Part shown: positions 7,830 to 16,527 of the stretch, in pieces
Numbering within the stretch: position 1 is the stretch's first letter
Layout of the letters: the number at the start of each line of letters is the position of its first letter
Assembly: GCA_036271875.1 (NCBI GenBank)
Contig: DATAZU010000023.1
Location: 1-64,000 of the forward strand
DNA length: 64,000 nucleotides
Reading direction: 5' to 3'
Origin: Galbitalea sp036271875
GTDB lineage: Bacteria; Actinomycetota; Actinomycetes; Actinomycetales; Microbacteriaceae
Position numbers and translations under genes: made by a program
Notes under the pieces: generated by a model
Database searches by the model: none
What the model saw: the letters and a program-made list of their open reading frames with translations, nothing else
What the model was told of the DNA's origin: nothing

Positions 7830-9089
7830 GTGATCGACCCCCAGCTTTTGCGCGAGAACCCGGATGCTGTTCGCCGCTCGCAGGAGGCTCGTGGGGCATC
7901 CGTCAGCCTCGTGGATGACGCCGTTGCTGCGGACCTCGCGCGCCGTTCGGCCATCGGTGAATTTGAGACCTTGCGCGCCGATCAGAACGCCTTCGGTAAG
8001 ACCGTTGCCTCCGCAGCGAAGGAGGACAAGGCAGCGCTGGTTGCCCAGGCGCAAGAGCTCGCGGGGCAGGTGAAGTTGGCCCAGCAGGCCGCAGCGGATG
8101 CCGAGGCCGCGTTCACCGCGATCGTCGGCTCGATCGCGAATCCGGTAATTGATGGCGTCCCCGCCGGCGGCGAGGAAAACTTTGTCACCCTGCGCGAGGT
8201 CGGCACCAAGCCCGAATTCGACTTCGAGCCGCGTGATCATGTCGAGATCGGCGAGTTGTTGGGTGCCATCGACATCACTCGCGGCACCAAGGTGAGCGGC
8301 AGCCGCTTCTACTTCCTGCGCGGCGTCGGGGCACGTCTCGAACTCGCTCTGATGAACCTCGCGCTCGACAAGGCCATCGCCGAGAACTTTGTACCTCTTA
8401 TTACGCCGACGCTCGTGCGCCCCGAGATCATGGCGGGCACCGGATTCCTGGGCGAGCACGCCGACGAGATCTACTACCTGCCGGCCGATGACCTCTATCT
8501 CACCGGGACGAGTGAGGTGGCACTCGCCGGCTACCACAGCGATGAGATCCTCGATCTCACAGGCGGTCCGCTCCGCTACGCCGGATGGTCAACCTGCTAT
8601 CGACGCGAAGCGGGATCTGCGGGCAAAGACAACCGCGGCATCCTTCGGGTTCACCAGTTCAACAAGCTCGAGATGTTCAGCTACGTTCTCCCCGAGAATG
8701 CCGAGGCTGAACACGATCGGCTCGTTGGCTACCAGGAGTCGATGCTTCAGGCGTGCGAGCTCGCGTACCGCGTGATCGACGTCGCCGCCGGAGATCTCGG
8801 TTCCAGCGCCGCTCGCAAGTTCGACATCGAGGCGTGGGTGCCAACGCAGGGCACCTATCGGGAGCTCACCTCGACAAGCAACTGCACGACATACCAGGCG
8901 CGACGGCTGGACATCCGGTATCGCGTCGACGGCGGCAAGACGACCCCCGTGGCGACGCTGAATGGAACGCTGGCGACCACTCGCTGGATCGTGGCAATCC
9001 TCGAGACCCACCAACGGGCCGACGGGTCCGTCCGGGTGCCGGCAGCGTTGCAGCCCTACCTCGGCGGACTCTCCGTTCTCGAGCCGTGA
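7830..9089 (+). CDS. serS: Seryl-tRNA synthetase
   Basis: Charges tRNA-Ser with serine; class II synthetase, 419 residues, normal length. The N-terminal 110 residues form the antiparallel coiled coil that recognises the long variable arm of tRNA-Ser. Class II motifs follow: TSEVALAGYHSDEIL, motif 2 at FNKLEMFSYV, and motif 3 NGTLATTRWIVAILE near the C-terminus. The GTG start directly precedes the conserved IDPQLLRENPD. Two tRNA-Ser genes lie within 4 kb downstream. The stop codon overlaps the next gene by 4 bp (GTGA), implying translational coupling. Confidence 0.97.
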   Translation: MIDPQLLRENPDAVRRSQEARGASVSLVDDAVAADLARRSAIGEFETLRADQNAFGKTVASAAKEDKAALVAQAQELAGQVKLAQQAAADAEAAFTAIVGSIANPVIDGVPAGGEENFVTLREVGTKPEFDFEPRDHVEIGELLGAIDITRGTKVSGSRFYFLRGVGARLELALMNLALDKAIAENFVPLITPTLVRPEIMAGTGFLGEHADEIYYLPADDLYLTGTSEVALAGYHSDEILDLTGGPLRYAGWSTCYRREAGSAGKDNRGILRVHQFNKLEMFSYVLPENAEAEHDRLVGYQESMLQACELAYRVIDVAAGDLGSSAARKFDIEAWVPTQGTYRELTSTSNCTTYQARRLDIRYRVDGGKTTPVATLNGTLATTRWIVAILETHQRADGSVRVPAALQPYLGGLSVLEP

Positions 9090-9910
9090 CCGCGTCGCGT
9101 TCGTCCGATCGCTGGCTCATCGCGCTCGACGTCGATGGCACCGTCCTTCGCGAAGACGGGACGCTGAGCGACGAGGTCACGCGTCAGGTCGCACGGGTTT
9201 CTGCCCTGGGGCACGTTGTCACGCTGGCGACGGGACGCGCCGTCGCGACGACCCTTCCGGTACTTGACCGACTCGGGGTAGCGCCGAGGTTCGTCGTCTG
9301 CGCCAACGGCGCGATCACGCTGCGCCGCGAGTCGATCCGTCCGTTGGATTACGTCGAGGACTCGGTTGAGACGTTCGATCCGTCCGAGGTTCTCACGACC
9401 ATCCGGGGTCACCTGGCTGCCGCGAGTTTCGGCGTCGAGGACGAGCATCAGGAGTTTCTCTACTCCGGTCCGACTTTTCCAGACAGCGGAGTGCAGCCGC
9501 GCGGTCGTCGTGTCGAGTTCGATGACCTGCTTGCGGTACGCGCAACTCGCGTCGTTGTCATTTCGCCCGAGCATGCCGTCGAAGACTTTCTCGCGGTCGT
9601 CGAGCGCATGGGGCTTCATCGCGTGAGCTACACGGTCGGCTGGACAGCCTGGCTGGACATCGCGCCGTCGGGAGTCAACAAGGCCTTCGCGCTCGAGAAG
9701 GTCCGCAAGCGTCTCCGGATACCACGAACCCGCGTGCTCGCGATCGGCGATGGGCGCAATGACATCGACATGCTCGAATGGGCATCCCGGTTTGGTCGCG
9801 GGATCGCGATGGGCCAGGCGCCCGACGAGGTTCGGGATGCCTCGAACGAACTCACCGGCAGTCACCTGGAGGACGGCGTCGCGACCGTTCTCGCGTCGTT
9901 TCCGGGCTAG
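9086..9910 (+). CDS. Cof-type HAD-superfamily phosphatase
   Basis: HAD hydrolase of the Cof/YbjI subgroup (type IIB cap), 274 residues, expected to dephosphorylate small phosphorylated metabolites or sugar phosphates. Motif I is LDVDGTVL with the nucleophile Asp15 and acid Asp17; motif IV is GDGRNDIDML (about residue 220). The GTG start at 9086 overlaps the serS stop by 4 bp, so the two are probably co-transcribed. Physiological substrate unknown, as for most members. Confidence 0.85.
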   Translation: MTASRSSDRWLIALDVDGTVLREDGTLSDEVTRQVARVSALGHVVTLATGRAVATTLPVLDRLGVAPRFVVCANGAITLRRESIRPLDYVEDSVETFDPSEVLTTIRGHLAAASFGVEDEHQEFLYSGPTFPDSGVQPRGRRVEFDDLLAVRATRVVVISPEHAVEDFLAVVERMGLHRVSYTVGWTAWLDIAPSGVNKAFALEKVRKRLRIPRTRVLAIGDGRNDIDMLEWASRFGRGIAMGQAPDEVRDASNELTGSHLEDGVATVLASFPG

Positions 9911-9983
9911 CAACGCGTACCCTGTTCGTCTCGGGGTTCAGGTTCGCGAGACGAGCATGGGTTAGCATTATTGCTTGCCCACG

Positions 9984-10068
9984 GGAGGGCTGTCCGAGCG
10001 GCCGATGGAGCCAGTCTTGAAAACTGGTGATGTGAAAGCATTCGTGGGTTCGAATCCCACGCCCTCCG
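9984..10068 (+). tRNA. tRNA-Ser (anticodon TGA)
   Basis: 85-nt class II tRNA. Acceptor stem GGAGGGC pairs with GCCCTCC, anticodon stem CCAGT/ACTGG encloses loop CTTGAAA with anticodon TGA, a long variable arm follows, and the T-arm is GTGGGTTCGAATCCCAC. The discriminator is G, as required for serine, and CCA is not encoded. Confidence 0.97.
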
Positions 10069-10099
10069 CGTCTTCGACCACCTACGAAAGGGATCTGAC

Positions 10100-11320
10100 G
10101 TGAGTGACACGCGCCCCCGCGATCGAAACGAGTCGCAGGTTTCCGGCATTGCCAGGCACGGCCGACTGAAAAAGGCCGGCGTGGTGGGTGGCGTTTTTGG
10201 TCTGATCGGCACGATCGTCGCCGTCATCGTCGTTGCCGCACTGACCGTGACGGGCGTCGCCATCTATCAGACGGCCTCCAAGCTCGGTCCCGGCGTCAAC
10301 ATTGACGCGGGTCATTCCGTCGCGCCGCCGCCCGGAATTGGCGTGTATCCCGGAGGATTCAACATCCTCATCGTCGGCGACGATACTCGTGCTGGCCAGG
10401 GCAGCATCGGCGGTGGCATCAACGCCGATCAGGGCGCCCTGAACGACGTGACGATCCTGTTGCATGTGTCGGCCGACCACCAATTCGCAACGGCCGTGAG
10501 CTTCCCGCGTGACATGATTCTTCCCCACGCGCAATGTTCGATCGGCGGTACGGCGGCGGGGCTGCCGATCAACACGGCGCTGTCATACGGCGGTCTACCC
10601 TGCGTCGTGACACAGATCGAAAGCTTCACTGGCCTGCCCATCCAATTTGCCGGCCTCATCACTTTTGAGGGCGTTATCGAAATGGCGGATGCCGTCGGCG
10701 GCGTCCAGGTGTGCACGACCGGCACTCTCGACGACCCGTACTCGGGTGCGTACCTCAGGGGTGCCGGTGAGCACCTCCTGCAGGGTAGCGCGGCGTTGGC
10801 CTTCCTGCGCTCGCGCCACGGTGTCGGCGACGGCAGCGACCTTGGTCGCATCAGCTCCCAGCAGGTTTATCTCTCAGCACTCGTGCGCAAGATGGAGCAG
10901 GCCGGGACACTGAACAATCCGGTCACCGTCTACAAGATCGCGTCGGCGGCGAGTTCGAACATGCAGCTGTCGTCCAGCCTTGAGTCGATCCCGACCATGG
11001 TCTCGATCGCCTCGACGCTGAAGAACATTGCCCCAAATCACGTGGAGTTTGTTCAGTACCCGGGGACGACGGGCGGTACCGGAATCTTCTCGGGCAAGGT
11101 GCAGCCGACCCTCTACACGGGCAACAAGCTGATGGCACTGATTAAGGCCGACAAGCCGTTCACTTTGGGCACCCAGGGCGACAATCGCGGATCGGTGGCC
11201 CAATCGGGCTCGTCGGCAGGAGGCAAGCCGCTCGCTGGGTCGACGGTTCTCAACGGCCTCGTTGGACAGTCGGCTTCCCAGGTGACCTGCTCGAAGACTC
11301 GCCCGCTTCAAGACCAGTAG
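10100..11320 (+). CDS. LytR-CpsA-Psr (LCP) family cell-envelope glycopolymer transferase
   Basis: LCP proteins attach wall teichoic acid-like or arabinogalactan-type polymers to peptidoglycan at the outer membrane face; 406 residues. An N-terminal basic segment and one membrane helix (about residues 26-58) precede the LCP domain, which opens with NILIVGDDTRAGQG and contains VTILLHVSADH and the SFPRDMILP block with the catalytic/phosphate-binding Arg. A LytR C-terminal-like extension follows. The GTG start has AAAGGGA upstream. A strong hairpin at 11404-11445 follows the gene. Confidence 0.92.
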   Translation: MSDTRPRDRNESQVSGIARHGRLKKAGVVGGVFGLIGTIVAVIVVAALTVTGVAIYQTASKLGPGVNIDAGHSVAPPPGIGVYPGGFNILIVGDDTRAGQGSIGGGINADQGALNDVTILLHVSADHQFATAVSFPRDMILPHAQCSIGGTAAGLPINTALSYGGLPCVVTQIESFTGLPIQFAGLITFEGVIEMADAVGGVQVCTTGTLDDPYSGAYLRGAGEHLLQGSAALAFLRSRHGVGDGSDLGRISSQQVYLSALVRKMEQAGTLNNPVTVYKIASAASSNMQLSSSLESIPTMVSIASTLKNIAPNHVEFVQYPGTTGGTGIFSGKVQPTLYTGNKLMALIKADKPFTLGTQGDNRGSVAQSGSSAGGKPLAGSTVLNGLVGQSASQVTCSKTRPLQDQ

Positions 11321-11403
11321 TCGTCGCGTTGCCCGACGGCCGTCTCGGCCATCGGGTGAGTGCGCGGCGACGACGTTATCGCCATCGCTTGGGTCGGAAA
11401 GGT

Positions 11404-11445
11404 GGTGGGTCTCCCGCCGCGTACCCAGTGCGCGGGAGACCCACC
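11404..11445. terminator. Strong GC-rich hairpin downstream of the LCP gene
   Basis: A perfect 14-bp inverted repeat (GGTGGGTCTCCCGC / GCGGGAGACCCACC) with a 14-base loop, followed by TTCTC. The T-run is poor, as is common in high-GC actinobacteria. A weaker stem with one mismatch (CCCGA-C-GGCC / GGCC-A-TCGGG) lies at 11331-11356, just after the LCP stop codon. Confidence 0.65.
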
Positions 11446-11832
11446 TTCTCACACAGCTACGACCCGAACTGTCTGCTGTCGTGAGATGGGCGCTGACTGG
11501 CTCCGACCGAGGTCAGGAACCAGCCAGACAGTGTTTTCGCTCGCCGGTAGCGCAGAGTATGCGCAACCTGCATCGGCATGCCCTGTGAGGGCATGGCAGA
11601 TCGAGGCAGCGCCAGTTAAGGCATTGTCAGCAGAGCGGGGCACGGGTAAGCCTCTTGAATAAGATGACGCCGGTTCGGGTCCGTCGGCTCACCTGGGGGT
11701 AAAGGTGAACTCTAGCGTCAGGAGAACTCTAGTCGGTCCCCTGAACGGGGGACAAGCTGCGGCACGCCATATTTTGCGCCGATTTTCGATTCGGTCGTCG
11801 ACCGGCCGCCAGCTAAGATTGCAGCGCAACAA
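11446..11832. other. Gene-free stretch between LCP gene and tRNA-Ser(GCT)
   Basis: No convincing coding sequence on either strand: open frames here lack ribosome binding sites and recognisable protein character. A direct repeat GAACTCTAG occurs twice at about 11707-11732. The tRNA promoter should lie in the last 60 bp; I could not assign its elements confidently. Confidence 0.5.
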
Positions 11833-11923
11833 GGAGACGTCGCATAGTTCGGCCTAGTGCACCACCCTGCTAAGGTGGAGAGGGGTTTACACTCCTCCGT
11901 GGGTTCAAATCCCACCGTCTCCG
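11833..11923 (+). tRNA. tRNA-Ser (anticodon GCT), integration site of the island
   Basis: 91-nt class II tRNA. Acceptor GGAGACG pairs with CGTCTCC, anticodon stem CCACC/GGTGG encloses CTGCTAA with anticodon GCT, followed by a long variable arm and T-arm GTGGGTTCAAATCCCAC, discriminator G. Everything from the anticodon loop to 2 nt past the discriminator is repeated exactly at 25852-25910, so the 3' part of this gene belongs to the left attachment site of the island. Confidence 0.97.
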
Positions 11924-11925
11924 CA
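11867..11925 (+). repeat. attL core, 59-bp direct repeat
   Basis: 59 bases from CTGCTAAGG in the anticodon loop to CTCCGCA beyond the discriminator, identical to 25852-25910. The base immediately before the core differs (C here, G at the right copy) while the four bases before it (CCAC) match again. The tRNA is intact at this end. Confidence 0.95.
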
Positions 11926-11979
11926 CATAATTGCCGGTCAGTGGCGGGTTTCATTTTCCCGGTCGATACGCTGTATCAG

Positions 11980-13095
11980 TTAGAGTCCGAGGCGCGGACT
12001 GCTCCAGGTGTCCCCCAGGTGTCCCCGCCCTTCCGGGCCGGGGTTTTCGGCGGCGGCGAGGCGGTTCACATGATCGCGGCGCTGTCCTTCGCCGAGCACG
12101 TGTGCGTACACGGCGAGGACGGTGCGGGCGTCATCGCCCAGGTATTCGGCCACCTCGTGTACGGGTGTTCCCAATCGCAGCCAGGTGGAGGCGGCGTAGT
12201 GACGGAGGGCGTGGCGGCGGAAGCCGAGCGGGAATTTTCGGGCGACGGCAACGGTGAGTTGTCCACCTAGCTGGTTGGTGAACAGGTAGTCGTCGGGTCC
12301 CTTGCCGGTGGCATGCTGACGGAAGATTGCCGCAGCGCGGGGAGATAGCGGGACTGGGCGGGTTCCGCGCCAGGACTTCGGTGCTTTCTCCTCGTACCGG
12401 TCGGAGTGGGAGCGTTCGATGCCCAGTTGTGCCAGCGGAACCTCGGAGAGCCAGTCGACGCGGATGGCGCGCAACTCTCCCCAGCGCACCCCGGTGAGCG
12501 ACATGAACTCGAACACGTCCGCGATGTCACTTCGACGTTCCCGGAGTGCGGCGAGCACCGCCGCAACTTGTTGCGGGGTGGGGATTTCGTTCGGGCTGAT
12601 CGCGCGTTGGACGACACCCAGGTCGGTGATCTTCTTCATGGCCCGCACCGGGTGGGGCTGGTGCAGCAGTCCTTGTTCGTCGGCGAAGGTGAACAGTGCG
12701 CTCAGCGTGGTTTTCTCTCTCGCAACAGTCGACGGCTTCTTCTTCCGCAACTCCGCGAGGAGGTGGTCGCGGATGTCGTCGGCGTGAATCGAGGCGAGCG
12801 GCCGAGCTAGCAGCGCCGCCGGGAGCGCGGCGAGGTTGTTCCGGTCGGTGTCGACGGTGTGGGGGTTGCCGCCTGCACGCGCGGCCTCGAACATCGTCAC
12901 CAGCTCGTTCAGGGTAAAGGATCGCTTGGGCGGCAAGGGCCTGCCGGTCTCCAGCAGATGCTTCTGCTCACGTTCCCACGTCTCGGCCTCGCGCTTACCG
13001 TCGAATGCCTTTGTCGCCACCAGCGCGCGGCCGGACTTCACCCGGACGAAATAGTAGGTCTTACCGGCTTTCGTTTTGCGGGTCTCGATGCTCAC
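11980..13095 (-). CDS. int: Tyrosine site-specific integrase
   Basis: Catalyses integration and excision of the island at the tRNA-Ser gene; 371 residues. An N-terminal AP2-like arm-binding segment (about residues 1-55, KTYYFVRVKSGR) is followed by the core-binding domain and a catalytic domain with TGVRWGEL (first Arg), HALRHYAAS (His-x-x-Arg box) and the nucleophile Tyr in VLAVYAHVLGEG. The GTG start overlaps the excisionase stop by 4 bp. The gene reads towards attL and its 3' end contains one of the 24-bp repeat copies at 12004-12027, so the coding end doubles as attachment-site arm DNA. Confidence 0.95.
   Translation of the reverse strand: MSIETRKTKAGKTYYFVRVKSGRALVATKAFDGKREAETWEREQKHLLETGRPLPPKRSFTLNELVTMFEAARAGGNPHTVDTDRNNLAALPAALLARPLASIHADDIRDHLLAELRKKKPSTVAREKTTLSALFTFADEQGLLHQPHPVRAMKKITDLGVVQRAISPNEIPTPQQVAAVLAALRERRSDIADVFEFMSLTGVRWGELRAIRVDWLSEVPLAQLGIERSHSDRYEEKAPKSWRGTRPVPLSPRAAAIFRQHATGKGPDDYLFTNQLGGQLTVAVARKFPLGFRRHALRHYAASTWLRLGTPVHEVAEYLGDDARTVLAVYAHVLGEGQRRDHVNRLAAAENPGPEGRGHLGDTWSSPRLGL
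12004..12027 (+). repeat. 24-bp repeat, putative left att arm site
   Basis: Two tandem CCAGGTGTCCC units followed by CG, identical over 24 bp to 25670-25693 and in the same orientation. It lies 78 bp inside attL, within the 3' end of the integrase gene. In the excised circle the two copies would flank the 59-bp core, as arm-type integrase sites do. Confidence 0.8.
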
Positions 13096-13304
13096 TCAGT
13101 CACCCCCGCGAGGCGCTCGACGTCGATGCGCCGGTAGACGCGCTTGTGCTGGGTAAGCCGAACGGGTTCCACCGGAGCGCGTCCGTCGAGTGCGAGCATG
13201 CGGAGCGTCGTGCGGTGGATGCCGAGCAGCGCGGCGGTCTCCTCCTCTGAGTAGAACAGGCGTCCCCGGTCGATGCCCCTAGACAACGCGTCACTAACAC
13301 TCAT
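13092..13304 (-). CDS. xis: Excisionase-type MerR/HTH_17 DNA-binding protein
   Basis: 70-residue protein expected to bend attachment-site DNA and favour excision. The ATG at 13304 is preferred: GGAGCGGGC precedes it, and the product then consists of a single winged-helix excisionase domain (FYSEEETAALLGIHRTTLRML ... YRRIDVERLAGV). Longer in-frame starts add an unrelated Cys-rich stretch. Its stop overlaps the integrase start by 4 bp, the usual xis-int arrangement. Divergent from the gene at 13415. Confidence 0.85.
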   Translation of the reverse strand: MSVSDALSRGIDRGRLFYSEEETAALLGIHRTTLRMLALDGRAPVEPVRLTQHKRVYRRIDVERLAGVTE

Positions 13305-13414
13305 GCCCGCTCCTTCACCACACATCAAGTTTCCGCGAGTACACGACATCATTCCACAACACGAGGGTAACCGCAACTACATGAGATAACTCATAGGTTC
13401 GCTAGACTCGGGAC

Positions 13415-14128
13415 ATGCCCACGGCACCGCGACTGCCCGACGACCAGACCTACGACAGGCTGCTGGTCCCAGCGGACCTACCCACCGGCTGGCATCTGGC
13501 GGGTAGGTTCCCCAGCGAACGGCCCGACGACGCCAGCAGTCAGATCGACGCCGTGCTGGGCTACAACGACCAATTACGCACCGAGGCCGATCGGCAGGCG
13601 CAACTCGACTCCGATCAGAACGAGACGATCGACGGCCGCTGGCTCTACATCGAGCACCAGCCAACCGGAACCCGGGTGCTTATCCGTCTGCAACGTCAGC
13701 TCTATGCCGTGCCGGAGGAAGTGCGCATCACCGGTGTCGTCTATCTTCCCTGGCGGCCGGGCGACCCGATCACCAGCCAGCTCCTACGAGAACTTCCGAC
13801 CGCGCGCATCGAGGCCGCCATCAACAAGCGATTGTTCGCGATGAACCGCAACAGCACTATTACCGGCGGGAAGATCGTCCTGCCGAGTGGTCGAAAGATT
13901 GCTGAGCGGGACCTGCTCAAGCCTCTCGTCGGCACCGCCAAGCAGGACCCCGACTTCTACGAGCGCGTTGCGCTTCAGCACGGACGCCTCACGCAGCAAG
14001 ACGACAAGAACCCCAGCGCCACCATCGCCCAGATCAACGACGTCGCCCTCACCACGGCCCAAGGCTGGGTCGCTAAAGCCCGCGCCCGCGGGCTCCTCCC
14101 TGCGGGACGCCGCGGCCGCGCCGGATAG
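13415..14128 (+). CDS. Conserved hypothetical protein with C-terminal helix-turn-helix-like tail
   Basis: 237 residues, not recognised as a named family. The first 180 residues are mixed alpha/beta with no catalytic motif, signal peptide or membrane segment. The C-terminal 40 residues (IAQINDVALTTAQGWVAKAR, then a basic RRGRAG tail) resemble the adaptor-type HTH tail found on many actinobacterial proteins next to integrases. It starts with ATG and is divergent from xis/int, with which it shares a 110-bp intergenic region, so a regulatory or excision-control role is possible. That is inference. Confidence 0.75.
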   Translation: MPTAPRLPDDQTYDRLLVPADLPTGWHLAGRFPSERPDDASSQIDAVLGYNDQLRTEADRQAQLDSDQNETIDGRWLYIEHQPTGTRVLIRLQRQLYAVPEEVRITGVVYLPWRPGDPITSQLLRELPTARIEAAINKRLFAMNRNSTITGGKIVLPSGRKIAERDLLKPLVGTAKQDPDFYERVALQHGRLTQQDDKNPSATIAQINDVALTTAQGWVAKARARGLLPAGRRGRAG

Positions 14129-14196
14129 GGTCGGATGACCGACACGACGGTGGAGTTGAAGTGAGATCGTGCGCCGGGAAGCGGATGTTCGTGCTG

Positions 14197-16527
14197 TTAC
14201 TCGATCCGCAGGATCTTGGTTCGCCACCTTTTCCCGAGCTCCTTTGCGATCCGGTCGCCGGGGGTTCCTAGTGGGTCGTCGGTGACCATGTAGGTCCAGG
14301 TTGCAGAGGGTCGTCGCAGGCCGAGTTTTTCGAGGTTGTGTCCGATGTCTTCGGGGACGAGCGTCTCGACGAACCTAGCGGCGTCCTGGTAGACGGCATC
14401 GAAGAATCCGTGAAACTCGCGCAGGGCTATGCGATGGAACTCATCAACGGGTTTCTGGCCGGCGAGGGCTCGGAGGTGGATGCCGTCACGGATCTCTTGC
14501 AGCAGAGCGAGATGTTCAGCCCAATGCTCGTCCAGATAGTAAAGAGCGATGGTGCGGATCGTTCCTGCGATGACTTTGCCGCGGGCGCGTTCGAGCATGC
14601 CAAGTTGTTCTGGGATCAACCTGCGCAGGGTGGTCAGGGCAAGATCCTCGTCGGCGACGGCGCGCCGGTGGTCGAGGACCGCGCTGCGTTTTGCGGCGAT
14701 GGCGCGGTTGTAGGCCCACGTCGTGCGATGCCGGTCGAGGCGCTGGCCTTCAGCGATCGCCTGGGAGATGTCCACGATCTGCCGTCGCTTGCCGCGTGGA
14801 AGCGCATCTGCCTGGCGCTCGATCCTGGTGAGGACATGTGTCGGAGCATTTGTTTGCACGAGGTCGTCGTCCAGGCTTACGAAGACGAGGCTGGTTCCCG
14901 GGTCGCCTTGTCGTCCCGCGCGTCCACGGAGTTGCGCATCGAGTCGGCGGGACGGGTACCGGCTGGTCGCAATCACAGCCAACCCGCCAGCCGCGACAAC
15001 TCGATCGCGGGTTTGCTCATCCGCCCCACCGAGACGGATGTCTGTGCCGCGCCCGGACATCTCTGTGGAGATGGTGACGGCCTCGTATTCTCCCGCTCGG
15101 GCGATGATCTCGGCTTCCGCGGCGTCGTTCTTCGCGTTCAGCACTCGGCTCCGGATGCCGACCTCGCTAAGCAGCGCCGAGAGCGACTCGGACTCGGCGA
15201 CGTTCTGCGTTCCGACGAGGACGGGCTGGCCCGCAGCGTGCCGAGTGGTGATTTCCATCACGATCGCCGCGAACTTTTGCGAGGCGGCGAGGAGGACACG
15301 GTCGTGCTGATCGATGCGGATGTTGGGCCTATGCCGCGCGACACGGCCGGCCGGGAGCTTGTAGAACTCGAGCAGATCCTCCGCGACCGCCGTAATGGTT
15401 CCGCTCATCCCCGAAAGGGTGCGATACGACAGGAGGAGGTCCTGGATCGTGACGGTGTCGAGGATCATGCCGGGGGCGCTGGCGGGTAAATGTTCCTTCG
15501 CTTCGATCGCGGCGTGCAGCCCGTCCGGCCAGCGTTGCAGATGGGCGACGCGGCCTCGCCCAGTGTTGATGAGCTTGATCGCGTCATCAACGACCAGATA
15601 GTCCACGTCCCTGCGTACGAGTACCCGGGCACGGAGGGCGAGGTTGATTCGGGTCAGCGTCGCGATGTTCTCGGCGGCGTAGAGGTTCAACCCGCCCAAA
15701 TGAGCCTCAAGCCGATCCAGCCCCTGATCGGTAAGTGAGACGGCCGCATGGTCGGCGTCGACCGTGAAGTCGCTGCCCGCGTCCAGGTCCGCGACCATCA
15801 GCGTCGCCTCGGCCAGGTCTTCTGCAAGGTGGTCCGATGTTCCGGCGAGTACGAGGGGCACCATCGCCTCATCGATCATCACCGCGTCGGCCTCGTCCAC
15901 GATCGCCACATCGAACGCCGGGCCGACTTGCTCATCTGGGGTGATGGCGAAACGGTCGCGGAGCACATCGAAGCCGATCTCGCTCACCGCCGCGTACACC
16001 ACATTGCACCGATACGCGCGCTGCCGCTGCTCGTGGGTGCTGTGTTGACCCACCCAACCCACGCTCACCCCGAGCAACGCGAAGAACGGCCCCATCCACT
16101 CCGCATCCCGCTGGGCAAGGTAGTCGTTCACCGAGATCACATGCGCCCGCCGACCGGCCGTCGCATGCCCGGCCGCAGCAAACGCACCAACCAGCGTCTT
16201 GCCCTCGCCCGTGTCCATCTCCACCGCATGCCCAGACAGCAACGCACAGCAGGCCACGAGCTGCTCATCGAACGCCCGCATCCCAACCGTGCGCACGGCA
16301 GCCTCGCGGGCAAGGGCCAGGAACTTGGCCGTCGCCGCGCCGGAGAGGTCGTCGGCGGTTCGCGGTGGGAATGCTGCGATCGCTGCGCGGAGAGCGTCGT
16401 CACTGAGCCCCGCAACCTCGTCCGCAATCTGTCCGGCGCCACGCACGACCGCATCGAAGCGATGGAACGATACCGCACCGGATCGGCTGAGCAACTGCGA
16501 CAGCAATGCGGGCAACGCGGGACTCAT
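14197..16527 (-). CDS. secA2: SecA2-like accessory preprotein translocase ATPase
   Basis: DEAD-type motor ATPase of the SecA family, 776 residues, shorter than a housekeeping SecA (about 900+) and without the C-terminal zinc-binding tail. Visible blocks: Walker A MDTGEGKTL (about residue 104), Walker B IVDEADAVMIDEA (about 205), MSGTITAVAEDL in place of the usual MTGTA, SGRGTDIRLGG (about 495) and QLRGRAGRQGDPG (about 540). Such proteins drive export of particular substrates or work with the housekeeping SecYEG. No SecY2 or obvious substrate gene is next to it. It overlaps the upstream regulator gene by 4 bp (ATGA), so the pair is co-translated. Carriage on an integrative element is unusual. 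Confidence 0.85.
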   Translation of the reverse strand: MSPALPALLSQLLSRSGAVSFHRFDAVVRGAGQIADEVAGLSDDALRAAIAAFPPRTADDLSGAATAKFLALAREAAVRTVGMRAFDEQLVACCALLSGHAVEMDTGEGKTLVGAFAAAGHATAGRRAHVISVNDYLAQRDAEWMGPFFALLGVSVGWVGQHSTHEQRQRAYRCNVVYAAVSEIGFDVLRDRFAITPDEQVGPAFDVAIVDEADAVMIDEAMVPLVLAGTSDHLAEDLAEATLMVADLDAGSDFTVDADHAAVSLTDQGLDRLEAHLGGLNLYAAENIATLTRINLALRARVLVRRDVDYLVVDDAIKLINTGRGRVAHLQRWPDGLHAAIEAKEHLPASAPGMILDTVTIQDLLLSYRTLSGMSGTITAVAEDLLEFYKLPAGRVARHRPNIRIDQHDRVLLAASQKFAAIVMEITTRHAAGQPVLVGTQNVAESESLSALLSEVGIRSRVLNAKNDAAEAEIIARAGEYEAVTISTEMSGRGTDIRLGGADEQTRDRVVAAGGLAVIATSRYPSRRLDAQLRGRAGRQGDPGTSLVFVSLDDDLVQTNAPTHVLTRIERQADALPRGKRRQIVDISQAIAEGQRLDRHRTTWAYNRAIAAKRSAVLDHRRAVADEDLALTTLRRLIPEQLGMLERARGKVIAGTIRTIALYYLDEHWAEHLALLQEIRDGIHLRALAGQKPVDEFHRIALREFHGFFDAVYQDAARFVETLVPEDIGHNLEKLGLRRPSATWTYMVTDDPLGTPGDRIAKELGKRWRTKILRIE

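Noticed and set aside
11360..11662. A 100-codon plus-strand frame between the LCP gene and tRNA-Ser
   Set aside because: It runs through the strong hairpin at 11404-11445, lacks an RBS and has no protein-like pattern.
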